Made by a program: the position numbers and the translations under genes. From the NCBI GenBank assembly GCA_963652365.1, contig CAVJTH010000011.1, positions 1 through 64,000 on the forward strand: 64,000 bases of DNA, read 5' to 3'. Below are positions 1-9,506 of this stretch, one piece after another; positions within the stretch are counted from its first letter, which is position 1; each line of letters begins with the position of its first letter. The stretch is from Hallerella sp963652365. GTDB lineage: Bacteria; Fibrobacterota; Fibrobacteria; Fibrobacterales; Fibrobacteraceae. Under the pieces are notes generated by a model. It made no database searches and had not been told where the DNA came from. It saw nothing but the letters and a program-made list of their open reading frames with translations.

Positions 1-201
1 CTCAACTAAGTTCTCAGCTCTAAGTTCTGACTCCCCCTTCCTTGCATCCACCCCCTCGGCCACGCTTTTTTTTTCAGAGATTAGAGTTTAAGAACTCAAA
101 GCGGTCCGCTTGTGTTAGAACTTAAATGTCCGCGGAACTCCACACTCCACTCTCAACTGACTCCTCTCGACCAAGATCCAAGCTCAGCCCCCATCAACGC
201 T
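1..201. repeat. Non-coding gap with mosaic intergenic repeat (copy A)
   Basis: No credible gene lies between the window start and the radA stop codon. The stretch is built of short recurring words such as CTAAGTTCT and ACTCCACACTCCACTCTC. Positions 128-157 are identical over 30 nt to 62809-62838, and the same GTCCGCGGAACTCCAC core occurs inverted near 39440. The copy is cut by the window edge. No open frame or recognisable transposase remnant is seen. Confidence 0.7.
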
Positions 202-1581
202 CTAAAATCCGTTCCTGACGAAATCGACCGCTTCTTCCAGGCGTCCAAACCGGATGACTTCGATTTTCGACGACTTGGATGTCTTGGCGGCAGCGGGCAG
301 GATGATTCGTTCGAAGCCGAGCCGTTCCGCTTCCTTGATGCGCAAGTCTGTCTGGCTCACGGAACGGATTTCTCCCGAAAGTCCCAGTTCGCCGATGACG
401 ATTGTCTGCGGAGGGAGCGCGATTCCCAGATGGTTGCCGACAAGCGCGAGCGCCAATGCGAGGTCGGTTCCCGTATCCGAAATCTTGAGGCCTCCGGCGA
501 TGCTTGCGAAGACGTCGGAATTTCCGAGCGGAACGCCTCCGAACTTGTCGAGCAGGGCGAGTATGATCGTGAGACGCTTCGGGTCGATTCCCGCGGCGAC
601 ACGCTGCGCCACGGCATAGCTTGACGGATTGACCAGAGCCTGCGTTTCGAAGAGCAACGCGCGCGAACCTTCGATCGTACAGCTCACGACGCTTCCCGGA
701 GCGTTCCGGTTCGCCTCGTCCAGAAAGATCTTGCTCGGATTGCCCACGCTTTCAAGTCCCCGGGAGGTCATTTCGAAAACGCCTATCTCGTCCGTCGCGC
801 CAAAGCGGTTCTTGATGGTGCGCAAAATCCGATACTGGTTGTTGCGGTCTCCTTCGAAATAGGCGACCGTATCGACCATATGTTCGAGAATCCGCGGCCC
901 GGCGATCTGACCGTCCTTGGTCACGTGTCCGACAAGAATGGTGATGCATCCCGTATTCTTGGCGAAAACCATCAGCGAAAGCGTGCATTCTCTGAGCTGC
1001 GAAACGCTCCCCGGCGTTCCCGGCAAGTCCGCGTTGTAAACAGTCTGGATGGAATCGATGACGAGAATTTCGGGTTGAATCGCCTTGGCCTTTTCGAGAA
1101 TGCGCTCCAGGTTCGTTTCGCAGAGAAGCAGCAGGTCGCTGCCCGACACCCCGAGCCGTTCGCTCCGCAGCTTGACCTGGACCGCGCTTTCCTCGCCGCT
1201 CACGTATAGGGCCTTGACACCGGCTGCGGCCATCGTCGAAAGGGTCTGCAGCACGAGCGTCGATTTGCCGATCCCCGGATCGCCTCCGATAAGAACGAAG
1301 GACCCCGGAGCGAGTCCGCCGCCGAGCGTCCTGTCGAATTCGGGAATGGCCGTGCTCAGGCGCTTTGTCGCGGTCATCTCGATTTCCGATATCTTTCGGG
1401 GTATTCCGGAAAGTCCCTCGGCGTCCAGGGCGTTCTTCCCCAGACCCCGGTGCGCAAGCTTGTTTTCCACGGTGTGCTCGACAAGCGAACTCCAGGATCC
1501 GCAATGCGGGCATTTTCCCGCCCACTTAGGCGAAACTTCGCCGCATTCGGAACAGACAAATTCGGTTTCTCTCTTTGGCAT
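202..1581 (-). CDS. radA: DNA repair protein RadA
   Basis: This is a RecA-like ATPase that promotes branch migration of recombination intermediates. The 459 residues carry the full family architecture: an N-terminal C4 zinc finger (C10, C13, C24, C27), a Walker A motif GGDPGIGKST near residue 100, the RadA-specific KNRFG motif near residue 256, and a C-terminal Lon-protease-like domain containing LGLSGEIRSV. Length is normal for the family. The ATG has no Shine-Dalgarno sequence but has a TATTTT hexamer 6 nt upstream, so the transcript may be leaderless. It is separated from the upstream pentapeptide gene by a hairpin terminator. Confidence 0.97.
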   Translation of the reverse strand: MPKRETEFVCSECGEVSPKWAGKCPHCGSWSSLVEHTVENKLAHRGLGKNALDAEGLSGIPRKISEIEMTATKRLSTAIPEFDRTLGGGLAPGSFVLIGGDPGIGKSTLVLQTLSTMAAAGVKALYVSGEESAVQVKLRSERLGVSGSDLLLLCETNLERILEKAKAIQPEILVIDSIQTVYNADLPGTPGSVSQLRECTLSLMVFAKNTGCITILVGHVTKDGQIAGPRILEHMVDTVAYFEGDRNNQYRILRTIKNRFGATDEIGVFEMTSRGLESVGNPSKIFLDEANRNAPGSVVSCTIEGSRALLFETQALVNPSSYAVAQRVAAGIDPKRLTIILALLDKFGGVPLGNSDVFASIAGGLKISDTGTDLALALALVGNHLGIALPPQTIVIGELGLSGEIRSVSQTDLRIKEAERLGFERIILPAAAKTSKSSKIEVIRFGRLEEAVDFVRNGF

Positions 1582-1587
1582 GGTTTA

Positions 1588-1593
1588 AAAATA
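1588..1593 (-). promoter_or_regulatory. -10 element of radA (predicted leaderless)
   Basis: TATTTT is followed by 6 nt (TAAACC) and then the radA ATG. It overlaps the T-tract of the preceding terminator. The -35 side is not recognisable. Confidence 0.45.
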
Positions 1594-1626
1594 AAAAGCC
1601 GCCACCTTGAAAAGGTGACAGCTTTT
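1594..1626 (-). terminator. Intrinsic terminator of the pentapeptide gene
   Basis: On the minus strand, AAAAGC/GCTTTT and CACCTT/AAGGTG arms form an imperfect hairpin with two mismatches. A T-rich tail follows immediately. It lies between the stop codon of the pentapeptide-repeat gene and the radA start. Confidence 0.75.
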
Positions 1627-1644
1627 GTCAAAAAGTAAAAATCG

Positions 1645-3069
1645 CTAGATGCCCGCGGCGTCGTCTGCCGCCTTCTTGCGCTTTTTCTTCTTTTTCGGCT
1701 GGTCCTGGGTCGCGGACTTCTCGACGGTGACGCTTGCCGCCTTTTCGCCGAGCTTGGTGAATCCGTATTGACGCGGCTCGAAGCCCGCCGGGAACTTGGT
1801 CTTGGCGTCATAGATGACTTTTTTCGCCGTGAACTTTTCGATATGGGCGTTGGAAAGATCCGCGCCCGAGAAATCGACGTCTTCCATCTTGGTGTCCGCG
1901 TCGAACTTCGCGTTCTGCATGTTGGCGTTCAGGAACGTGACCTTTTCGAGCTTTGCGCCGGAGAAGTTCGCGCCGGTCAGGTTGGCGAGGTCGAAGCTCG
2001 TACGGTTGATGGTGGAGTTCGAGAAGTTCGCCTTGGTCAAGTCGGCATTGTCGAAGATGTCCTTGAACACGTAGGTGCCGTCGAAAATCGCCTTCTGCAT
2101 GATGGCGCCACGGAAGATGCTCTTGCTCGCTTCGCCGTCGAAGAACGAGACCTTGTTCATCTTGGCCTTTTCGAATTCGCTCTTCGTGACCGTTCCCTTG
2201 TCGAAGACGACTCCGGAAAGATCCTGGCCGCTGAACTTCATGTTCTTGACTGTGGACTGCGCGAAGGAAGCCTTTTGCAGCTGCACCTTGGAAAGATCCA
2301 CGTCGTTGAAGTTCGTGAGGGAGAGGTCCGCGCTCTGCATGTTCACGTTGATGAACTGGGTCCCGCCGAAGTCAGCCTTGGAAAGGCCCGCCTTGGTGAA
2401 GTTCACGTCGCGGAGTTCCACGCCGCCAAAGTCCGCATTGATCAGGTTGCACGCCGTGAAGTCCGTCTTGACGATAATCGCGTCCGAAAGATTCGCGGCA
2501 CCCATCAGGGAACGGGAAAAGTTCGTGTTGGTCAGGTCGGCGTCGCTGAAGTCCGCCTGGGTCAGATCGACGTCGATAAAGGAGGCGTTCTTGAGGTTCG
2601 CTTTCGAAAAATCCGCCTGGTCCGAGACCTTCATCGCGTCCAGCCTGGCGTTTTCCAGGTTCGCCTTGGGGAATCTCGAATCGAGGAGGGTCGCGCGGTA
2701 GAGGTTCGCGCCTTTCAGGTTCGCTTCCTTGAAATCGGAGCCGCGGAGGTCCGCACCCGAAAGAATCGCGTTTTCCAGGTTGGCTTCGCGAAAATCCGGG
2801 TTGTTCATCACGGCGTTCTGGAATCCGACTTCGCGCAGATCCGCTCCGCGGAACGAAACCGGCTGGGAGGTCGCGTTCGCGCGCTGGAAGTTGGTCACGT
2901 TCTTGACCGCTTTCGCGTTTTCGAAATTAAAGCCGTCGATTCGCTTGTCGCGGAGAGAAACGTCGATATTCTTGCCGCTCCAGTCGGTCTGCTGCGCAAA
3001 GGCGCTGGCTGCGAGTGTGGCGAACAGCAAGACGCCGAACTTGGATTTCAAATGGGAGTGAATGTTCAT
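1645..3069 (-). CDS. Exported pentapeptide-repeat protein
   Basis: The 474-residue protein starts with a signal peptide ending near ASAFAQ (about residue 25). Most of the rest is tandem five-residue repeats of the A(D/N)Lxx type, for example ADLRG, ANLKG, ANLEN, which fold as a right-handed quadrilateral beta-helix. The C-terminus is a lysine-rich tail (about residues 455-470). The start is supported by AAGGA upstream of the ATG. It is monocistronic, divergent from the flavoprotein gene, and followed by a terminator. Periplasmic or surface location is inferred from the signal peptide. Unlike Qnr/MfpA-type pentapeptide proteins, which are cytoplasmic DNA mimics, this one should be exported, so that function is unlikely. 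Its role is unknown. Confidence 0.85.
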   Translation of the reverse strand: MNIHSHLKSKFGVLLFATLAASAFAQQTDWSGKNIDVSLRDKRIDGFNFENAKAVKNVTNFQRANATSQPVSFRGADLREVGFQNAVMNNPDFREANLENAILSGADLRGSDFKEANLKGANLYRATLLDSRFPKANLENARLDAMKVSDQADFSKANLKNASFIDVDLTQADFSDADLTNTNFSRSLMGAANLSDAIIVKTDFTACNLINADFGGVELRDVNFTKAGLSKADFGGTQFINVNMQSADLSLTNFNDVDLSKVQLQKASFAQSTVKNMKFSGQDLSGVVFDKGTVTKSEFEKAKMNKVSFFDGEASKSIFRGAIMQKAIFDGTYVFKDIFDNADLTKANFSNSTINRTSFDLANLTGANFSGAKLEKVTFLNANMQNAKFDADTKMEDVDFSGADLSNAHIEKFTAKKVIYDAKTKFPAGFEPRQYGFTKLGEKAASVTVEKSATQDQPKKKKKRKKAADDAAGI

Positions 3070-3172
3070 TTCGTTTCCTTTTTAAGAGTCCAAACAAAAT
3101 TTTGACCACTCTAAAATAAATTAAAAAACGGCCTTCGGATAAAAAAAAGATGGGACCTGTCTGCAAAAAAGC

Positions 3173-3178
3173 TATTTT
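3173..3178 (+). promoter_or_regulatory. -10 element of the flavoprotein gene
   Basis: TATTTT is followed by 7 nt (ACACGCC) and the ATG at 3186, with no Shine-Dalgarno sequence. This supports the 3186 start over the in-frame ATG at 3150 and suggests a leaderless transcript. Confidence 0.45.
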
Positions 3179-3185
3179 ACACGCC

Positions 3186-4388
3186 ATGGCGCATTATTTG
3201 AAGAATTTTTACGATGTTATCGTGTGCGGTGCGGGGCCTGCCGGCCTCTATGCCGCGAACTGTCTTCAAGACTCGTCGTCCGGGCGTCTTGCCGTGCTGC
3301 TCCTCGACAGAAAGTCGCCGTGGAAGGAACCCGTGCCTTGCGCCGAAGCGGTTTCGAGAAAGATCTTTGCCCGCTACTGGAAACCGAACGAATCCTGGGT
3401 GCGAAGGCATCTCGACGGCGTCTATTTCACGTCGCCGGACATGACGCGCGTGGGATATTTTCAAAAAGACTGCGGGTTGATCCTGAACCGCGCCCTGTTT
3501 CACCGCGAAATGGCGGAAAAGGCCGCCGGGAAGGGCGTGGAATGCCATTTCGAGGATTCTGTCGAAAGAATCGGGCAAAATCCGGACGGCACCTGGAACG
3601 TTTGCGTTCGCGCTGCGGGAGAATCCGCTGTACTAAAGACCCGCACGGTCATCGACGCGACGGGACCGGGGGCGAAGATCACGCGCGGCGTTTCCGGGCT
3701 CGAATCCCTGGAAAACGGAAGCTTCGATCTGGAATCCGCCGTGTTCGCCATTGCGGAAAACGTTCCCCACGACGAAAACCGCATCGAGCTGTTTTTCGGG
3801 CAGCGGTACTTTGCCGGCGGCTATGGCTGGATTTTTCCGCGGGACGGAAAGACCGTGAACATCGGTCTCGTCGGCGGCAGGGAGTTCCTGAAGACGCATC
3901 CGCCGCTTTCGACTCTCGAAAAGTTCGTTTCCGCGGAGTTTCCCGATGCGAAGATCCTCGCTGTCCATGGGGGAGCGATTCCCTGCGGGCAGTCGGAACG
4001 CGCCGTCGCCGCGCTGGGCGTGTTCAAGGCGGGGGATTCGGCGAGCACGGTAAACCCCATCAGCCGTTCCGGGATCGTGGAAGCGCTGAAAAGCGGAAAG
4101 ATCGCGGCGGAGTGCGCCCAAGAGTGGCTTTCCGCCGGCTCGGATGCGGAACGTCGCGCCGTCGAAAGGGAAGCCTCGCTTCGCTGGCTGAAGATACAGG
4201 GAAAGACTCATCGGAACTATCACCGCGCAAAGAAGGGCTTTGCCGGCATCGCCGATGCGGAGTTTGACCGCGCCGCCCATCGCCTGGCGTCCGTCCCCGA
4301 GGAAAAACGGTCGCTGTTACGCATATTCTGGACTGTCCTTTCCGCCTCGCCGCGCCTTCTCTGGAAAATGCGCTCGTTCTTTATTTGA
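3186..4388 (+). CDS. FAD-dependent oxidoreductase, geranylgeranyl-reductase-like
   Basis: The protein is about 400 residues. Its N-terminus is a Rossmann dinucleotide-binding fold with the GxGxxG motif CGAGPAGLYAANCL, followed by the second FAD-contacting region around DATGPGAKITRG and a C-terminal segment AGDSASTVNPISRSG that resembles the GD box of this family. Members reduce prenyl chains of lipids or hydroxylate/reduce quinone precursors, but the substrate cannot be told from sequence. It heads a short plus-strand run with sufE and a membrane protein. The downstream ATG at 3186 is preferred because of the promoter-like spacing upstream. Confidence 0.8.
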   Translation: MAHYLKNFYDVIVCGAGPAGLYAANCLQDSSSGRLAVLLLDRKSPWKEPVPCAEAVSRKIFARYWKPNESWVRRHLDGVYFTSPDMTRVGYFQKDCGLILNRALFHREMAEKAAGKGVECHFEDSVERIGQNPDGTWNVCVRAAGESAVLKTRTVIDATGPGAKITRGVSGLESLENGSFDLESAVFAIAENVPHDENRIELFFGQRYFAGGYGWIFPRDGKTVNIGLVGGREFLKTHPPLSTLEKFVSAEFPDAKILAVHGGAIPCGQSERAVAALGVFKAGDSASTVNPISRSGIVEALKSGKIAAECAQEWLSAGSDAERRAVEREASLRWLKIQGKTHRNYHRAKKGFAGIADAEFDRAAHRLASVPEEKRSLLRIFWTVLSASPRLLWKMRSFFI

Positions 4389-4401
4389 CAAGGCTCTCTC
4401 G

Positions 4402-4857
4402 ATGAAAAGCATTCAGGAAGTTGAAGATGAAATCCGTTCGGTCTTTGCGGGATTCGCGTCGCCGGACGACAAGTGGGAATATCTGCTGAAGCTCGCCCGC
4501 GAGCATCCGGGAATGGATCCTGCGCTGCGGGACGAAAAGTTTCTCGTCTCGGGCTGCGCGTCGAAAATGTTTCTCGTTCCCGAATTTGCGGACGGTGTCC
4601 TGCATCTGCACATGGACACGGAAGTCGGAGCGGCGAATCCGCTGATAAGCCGCGGTCTCGGGGCCTTGGCGCTAAAAATCTACGACAACCGGACTCCGGA
4701 CGAAATCCTCGCCGCGGATCCGGCGTTTTTCCAGCGGATCGGTCTGCAGAACGGGCTTTCCCCGACGCGGGCAAACGGTTTCGCTAGCCTCCTCAGGCAA
4801 ATCTACCTGTATGCGGAGGCATTCAAGGCCCTTGGGCGTTTCAAAAAACAGGAGTGA
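4402..4857 (+). CDS. sufE: Cysteine desulfuration protein SufE
   Basis: SufE accepts persulfide sulfur from the cysteine desulfurase SufS and passes it to Fe-S cluster assembly. The 151-residue product matches the family in length and contains the active-site cysteine in the motif VSGCASKMFLV (about residue 51), corresponding to GCxS in characterised SufE proteins. The conserved arginine region near the C-terminus (GLSPTRANGFASLL) is also present. An upstream in-frame extension to 4240 would overlap the preceding gene and is rejected in favour of ATG 4402. No sufS or sufBCD lies nearby, so the partners must be elsewhere. Confidence 0.92.
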   Translation: MKSIQEVEDEIRSVFAGFASPDDKWEYLLKLAREHPGMDPALRDEKFLVSGCASKMFLVPEFADGVLHLHMDTEVGAANPLISRGLGALALKIYDNRTPDEILAADPAFFQRIGLQNGLSPTRANGFASLLRQIYLYAEAFKALGRFKKQE

Positions 4858-4859
4858 CT

Positions 4860-5414
4860 ATGTTGAGCTTTATCAATATCATGGGCAAGAAAAATCCGCT
4901 AGACGAGGAGGACGAGGAAGGTTCCGAGAACGGCAAGAAGAAGGTGGAAATCTCGGGATTCATCGGATGGCAGGACGCGCTGGTACTTCTCGTGATAGTC
5001 GGCGCGATCGTTGGCGGCTACAAGTATTACCAGCACACGAAAAAGGAAAGCGCCGAGCTCTTTGCCCGCTGCGCGCTTCTCTATGACGGCGGCGACCTGC
5101 TTGCCGCGAAGACCTGCTACGACAGCACGTGGAATCTGAGCTACGTCCCGACCGACATGGACAGCTTGCGCGTCATTCGCCTGGGCGCGATCCAGGACCT
5201 GCAAGGCACGCAGGAATATCTGCTGGAAGATGTCCGCGCCGCTCTGCGCGATGCGGATACGGCAAAGGCTCTTTCGGCGATGCAAGGTTTCAGAAAGCCC
5301 GTGCTGCTTTCCGCGGAAGACGCGGCGGAATGGAACGCTCTCGAAGCGGCCTTTGCGGACAGGCTTTCGGAAAAGGCACCGGCAGAAGCGAAAGATTCTA
5401 CCGCGGCGAAATAG
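4860..5414 (+). CDS. Single-pass membrane protein of unknown function
   Basis: About 184 residues. An acidic N-terminal segment (DEEDEEGSENGKKK) is followed by one transmembrane helix at about residues 38-55 (ALVLLVIVGAIVGGYKYY) and a soluble domain containing helical, TPR-like sequence. ATG 4860 is chosen because AGGAG lies 5 nt upstream; a GTG at 4854 is less well placed. The stop codon of sufE lies just before the start, so the two are probably co-transcribed. The last 17 bp overlap the convergent tsaE gene. I do not recognise the family. Confidence 0.75.
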   Translation: MLSFINIMGKKNPLDEEDEEGSENGKKKVEISGFIGWQDALVLLVIVGAIVGGYKYYQHTKKESAELFARCALLYDGGDLLAAKTCYDSTWNLSYVPTDMDSLRVIRLGAIQDLQGTQEYLLEDVRAALRDADTAKALSAMQGFRKPVLLSAEDAAEWNALEAAFADRLSEKAPAEAKDSTAAK

Positions 5415-5834
5415 TTTCGACTGTTATCCGTCGCGCGTCCCCGTCTTCGATCGAAATCGTCAGACGGTGGGTGATGCCCGATGTGTCGTCTAGGCGTTCG
5501 GGCCACTCGATGAGGGTGACGCCCTGGCGCGACATGTAGTAATCGACCCCGATTTCCCCGAGGTCCGCGTGGGGCGGCAGGCGGTAGAGGTCCAAGTGGT
5601 AGAGCGGCATTCCCGGATTGGGATATTCGTGGACAATCGTGTAGGTCGGGGAATTGACCTGCCCGGCAAATCCGAGGCCCGCGCAGATCCCGCGGCTCAC
5701 GACGGTTTTCCCGGCGCCGAGCGTTCCGTATAGGGCGACGACGGAACCTTTTGGAAGCGTCTTCGCGAAATTCCTCGCCCATTCGAGCGTTTCACTTTCC
5801 GAGCGGGTCGTGACCGTGGCAAGAAGCGCGAACG

Positions 5835-5838
<4 letters not shown>
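5398..5838 (-). CDS. tsaE: tRNA threonylcarbamoyladenosine biosynthesis ATPase TsaE
   Basis: TsaE works with TsaB and TsaD to form t6A at position 37 of ANN-decoding tRNAs. The 146-residue protein has the diagnostic Walker A motif GTLGAGKT, the SPTYTIVHEY segment and HLDLYRL, all in the expected order. Its ATG overlaps the nspC stop codon (ATGA overlap), indicating translational coupling. A longer frame running on to 6966 is only a shadow of nspC. The 3' end overlaps the convergent plus-strand gene by 17 bp. Confidence 0.95.
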
Positions 5839-6959
<1,121 letters not shown>

Positions 6960-6963
6960 GGCA

Positions 6964-6971
6964 CAAATTTA
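6964..6971 (-). promoter_or_regulatory. TAnnTTTG -10 element of nspC
   Basis: TAAATTTG matches the Bacteroidetes-type -7 consensus TAnnTTTG. The hexamer TAAATT is followed by 6 nt and then the nspC ATG. Confidence 0.5.
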
Positions 6972-7007
6972 CTTTTTGCTAGATTTTCAGCCAAGAGAGG
7001 TTTTCCC

Positions 7008-7781
7008 TTGAATCGAATTTGTACATATTTTCTCGCCTTTTTTGGTCTTTCCACCTTCGCCGTCGCGCAGGTTCCCGTGCCTGTCGTTTCTTCTTCGGCC
7101 GGAGTCTCGTCATCGTCCGCGCATATTTCCACGCGCGGTCCGGGAGATTTCGGCAAGGCGATTCAAGCCAAGATGGATTCCATCTCGGCGGCGCTCAAGG
7201 CGAAAGCCGGAGAGTCCAATTCCGATAGCGTCGCGAAAGTCAAGGCGGACAGCGTCCGGGAAGCCATCAAGGCGGGAAGCTATGTCCCGCGGGCGAAGTA
7301 CGACAAGAGCAACTTCGATTCCTGGAAGGTCGATACGGTATTCCAGAAGGCGATGAAGGAACGCGTCGTCGGCGACTGGAGAACGCCCATCCTTTCGCAC
7401 GGGCACGCTTTCCGCGACGCGGAGCTCAAGTTCCTGATGAACGATACGCTGGTCGGGACCACCCGCACCTATTCGGATTCGGGACGCTACCAGATGACGG
7501 GCGAATACACCTACCGTGCCCGTTACCGCTTCGAAAACGATTCGACGATTGTCGCCCGAGAAGTCTTCAAGGACCGCGGGGTTGTACGCTGGGACTTCAT
7601 CCAGTTCGAAATCGATGGCGACGTATTCAAGTACCACCTGGAAAAAATCGAATTCCGCGACCTGAACGACAACTGGCTGAACGCGCTGCAAGGCTTTGAC
7701 CGGGTCGCTCCGGAAATCTACCGCCGGACGGACGGGAAAGGGCAGTCCCCGAAGTCCGTCCTGAATGTGAACGACAAATAG
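7008..7781 (+). CDS. Exported protein of unknown function
   Basis: I place the start at TTG 7008 because AGAGAGG lies 7 nt upstream and the resulting product begins with a classical signal peptide (MNRICTYFLAFFGLSTFAVAQ). An in-frame upstream start at 6942 would add a segment that breaks the signal peptide. The mature part (about 235 residues) opens with a Val/Ser-rich stretch, then a helical segment and a beta-rich domain with many charged and aromatic residues, ending in NDK. It is the first of four tightly spaced plus-strand genes and is followed after 5 bp by an ABC permease. The family is not recognised. Confidence 0.75.
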   Translation: MNRICTYFLAFFGLSTFAVAQVPVPVVSSSAGVSSSSAHISTRGPGDFGKAIQAKMDSISAALKAKAGESNSDSVAKVKADSVREAIKAGSYVPRAKYDKSNFDSWKVDTVFQKAMKERVVGDWRTPILSHGHAFRDAELKFLMNDTLVGTTRTYSDSGRYQMTGEYTYRARYRFENDSTIVAREVFKDRGVVRWDFIQFEIDGDVFKYHLEKIEFRDLNDNWLNALQGFDRVAPEIYRRTDGKGQSPKSVLNVNDK

Positions 7782-7786
7782 TCTCG

Positions 7787-8761
7787 ATGTGCCGGCCTGC
7801 TTTCGGGATGCTTCTTCTGGCAGTGCCGGTCTGCCTGCTTGTGGGCATAACCGTCTTTTTCGGTTCCGCTTCGATTGAATTCTCGGATGTGTGGGACGCT
7901 CTCTTCTTTCGGGGAAAGCCTTTTGTCGCGGATGTCGTCTGGCAGATCCGCGTTCCCAAGGCGTGCGCCGCTTTCCTTGCCGGGTCGTCTCTCGCCGTTT
8001 CGGGGCTTGTGCTGCAAAGCGTCTTTAGAAATCCGCTTGCCGGGCCTTTTGTCCTGGGCGTGAGTTCCGGGGCGAACCTGGGCGTCGCCCTTGTCCTGCT
8101 TGCCGGGCTTGGAAACGGGACGCTCGGCGTCGTTCCCGGTGCCGCGGTCGGGGCTTTCCTCGTCGTGCTGGCCGTCCTGTTTGCGTCAAGATTTGTCGCC
8201 TATTCCGCATCGCTCCTGATTGTCGGGCTGATGGTCGGCTACTTTGTCGATGCGGTGGTCGCTTTCCTGATGTCCCTGAGTTCCGCGGAATCGCTGCGCG
8301 GCTTTGTGTCGTGGGGGCTTGGCTCGTTTTCGCGCGTGCCGCTTTCGAGTGTCGGGAGCTTTGCGCTTGTGACCGCGCTCGGACTCTTTCCCTGCGTTCT
8401 GTGCCTCAGGTATCTGAACGCGGCCCAAGTCGGAGATTCCTTTGCGGAATCGCTCGGCGTTCGGGTGAAGCTCTCGCGGATGCTTGCGCTTTTCGGAGCG
8501 AGCCTCCTTGCCGCCGGTTCGACCGTCTATTGCGGACCGATCGGTTTTCTGGGACTGGCTTCTCCGCATATCGCCTATGGAATCTTTCGCACGACGAATC
8601 ACCGCGTTCTGTTTCCCGCTTCGGCGCTTGTGGGCGCGAACCTCGCCCTTCTCTCCGGGCTTGTTTCGGGAATCCCGCTGTCGAGCGTGACAAGCTTTGT
8701 CGGAGCGCCTGTCGTTCTTTGGATTTTCTTGCGGTCGGGACGCGGAGGCGGCAATGGCTGA
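7787..8761 (+). CDS. FecCD/BtuC-family ABC transporter permease
   Basis: The 324-residue protein is an inner-membrane permease of the iron-chelate/cobalamin importer family. It has roughly nine hydrophobic helices, the conserved segment RVPKACAAFLAGSSLAVSG after the first helix, then FRNPLAGPFVLGVSSGANLG and the cytoplasmic-loop GPIGFLGLASPHIAYG that contacts the ATPase. It overlaps the downstream ATPase gene by 8 bp. No periplasmic substrate-binding protein is encoded alongside, so the substrate (iron chelate, haem or corrinoid) cannot be assigned. Confidence 0.9.
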   Translation: MCRPAFGMLLLAVPVCLLVGITVFFGSASIEFSDVWDALFFRGKPFVADVVWQIRVPKACAAFLAGSSLAVSGLVLQSVFRNPLAGPFVLGVSSGANLGVALVLLAGLGNGTLGVVPGAAVGAFLVVLAVLFASRFVAYSASLLIVGLMVGYFVDAVVAFLMSLSSAESLRGFVSWGLGSFSRVPLSSVGSFALVTALGLFPCVLCLRYLNAAQVGDSFAESLGVRVKLSRMLALFGASLLAAGSTVYCGPIGFLGLASPHIAYGIFRTTNHRVLFPASALVGANLALLSGLVSGIPLSSVTSFVGAPVVLWIFLRSGRGGGNG

Positions 8762-9506
8762 CGCGATCCTGAAGGCGGAAAACTTTTCGGCGGGACACGG
8801 AAAGCCTCTTTTCTCCGGTGCGGAAATCGTTCTTTCGGGTGCGCAGGTCGTTTCGCTTGTCGGGCCTAACGGTTCGGGCAAGAGTACGCTTCTTCGCACG
8901 CTTGCCGGGCTTCTCCGTCCGCTGTCGGGGAATGTTTTCCTGTGCGGCAGGCCTCTCGAAGGCTTTCTTCCGCGGGAACGCGCCAAGATGGTGGCTTCGG
9001 TCTTTACGCAGGCGCGGATCCCTTTTGGCATGGATGTCCGGGAATTTGTCTCCTTGGGGCGGATTCCCTATTCCGGCTGGCTGGACGGACGCTCTAGACG
9101 GGACGACGAGGCGATCGAACTTGCCCTGTCGAGCGTCGGCCTGGAATCCTTTGCGCGCAGGCGGGTCGCGGAACTGTCGGACGGTGAACGCTCGCGGGTG
9201 TTTCTCGCGCGGGCTTTTGCGTCCGAACCCAAGGCCCTGCTGCTCGACGAGCCCACCGCGTTTCTGGATGTCCCGAACATTCTGGCGCTCTTCCGGCTTC
9301 TGAAAGGAATGGCCCGGAAAAGGAACATCGCCGTGCTGCTTTCGACGCATCATCTCGACTATGCGCTAAGGTTTTCGGACAAGGTAATCGCGTTCGACGG
9401 GAAGGGGAGCGTCCGGGAAGACATTCCGGACGCGTTTGCGCGTTCCGGCTTTCTCGCATGGGCCGGCTGCGAATTCATGATGGAAAGGCGCGATGAAGAA
9501 CTTTAG
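8754..9506 (+). CDS. ABC transporter ATP-binding protein (FecE/BtuD type)
   Basis: This is the ATPase subunit pairing with the preceding permease. The 250 residues show Walker A GPNGSGKST, a signature LSDGERSRVFLARAF (slightly divergent from LSGGE/Q), Walker B ALLLDEPTAFLD and the switch histidine in LSTHHLDY. ATG 8754 is chosen because GGAGGCGG lies just upstream and the product then starts at the beginning of the domain. It overlaps both neighbours (8 bp and 14 bp), so all are co-translated. Confidence 0.92.
   Translation: MADAILKAENFSAGHGKPLFSGAEIVLSGAQVVSLVGPNGSGKSTLLRTLAGLLRPLSGNVFLCGRPLEGFLPRERAKMVASVFTQARIPFGMDVREFVSLGRIPYSGWLDGRSRRDDEAIELALSSVGLESFARRRVAELSDGERSRVFLARAFASEPKALLLDEPTAFLDVPNILALFRLLKGMARKRNIAVLLSTHHLDYALRFSDKVIAFDGKGSVREDIPDAFARSGFLAWAGCEFMMERRDEEL

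Noticed and set aside
1768..3105. 445-residue open frame antisense to the pentapeptide-repeat gene
   Set aside because: It is a by-product of the regular repeat structure and codon bias of the opposite strand; no family motifs and no start site.
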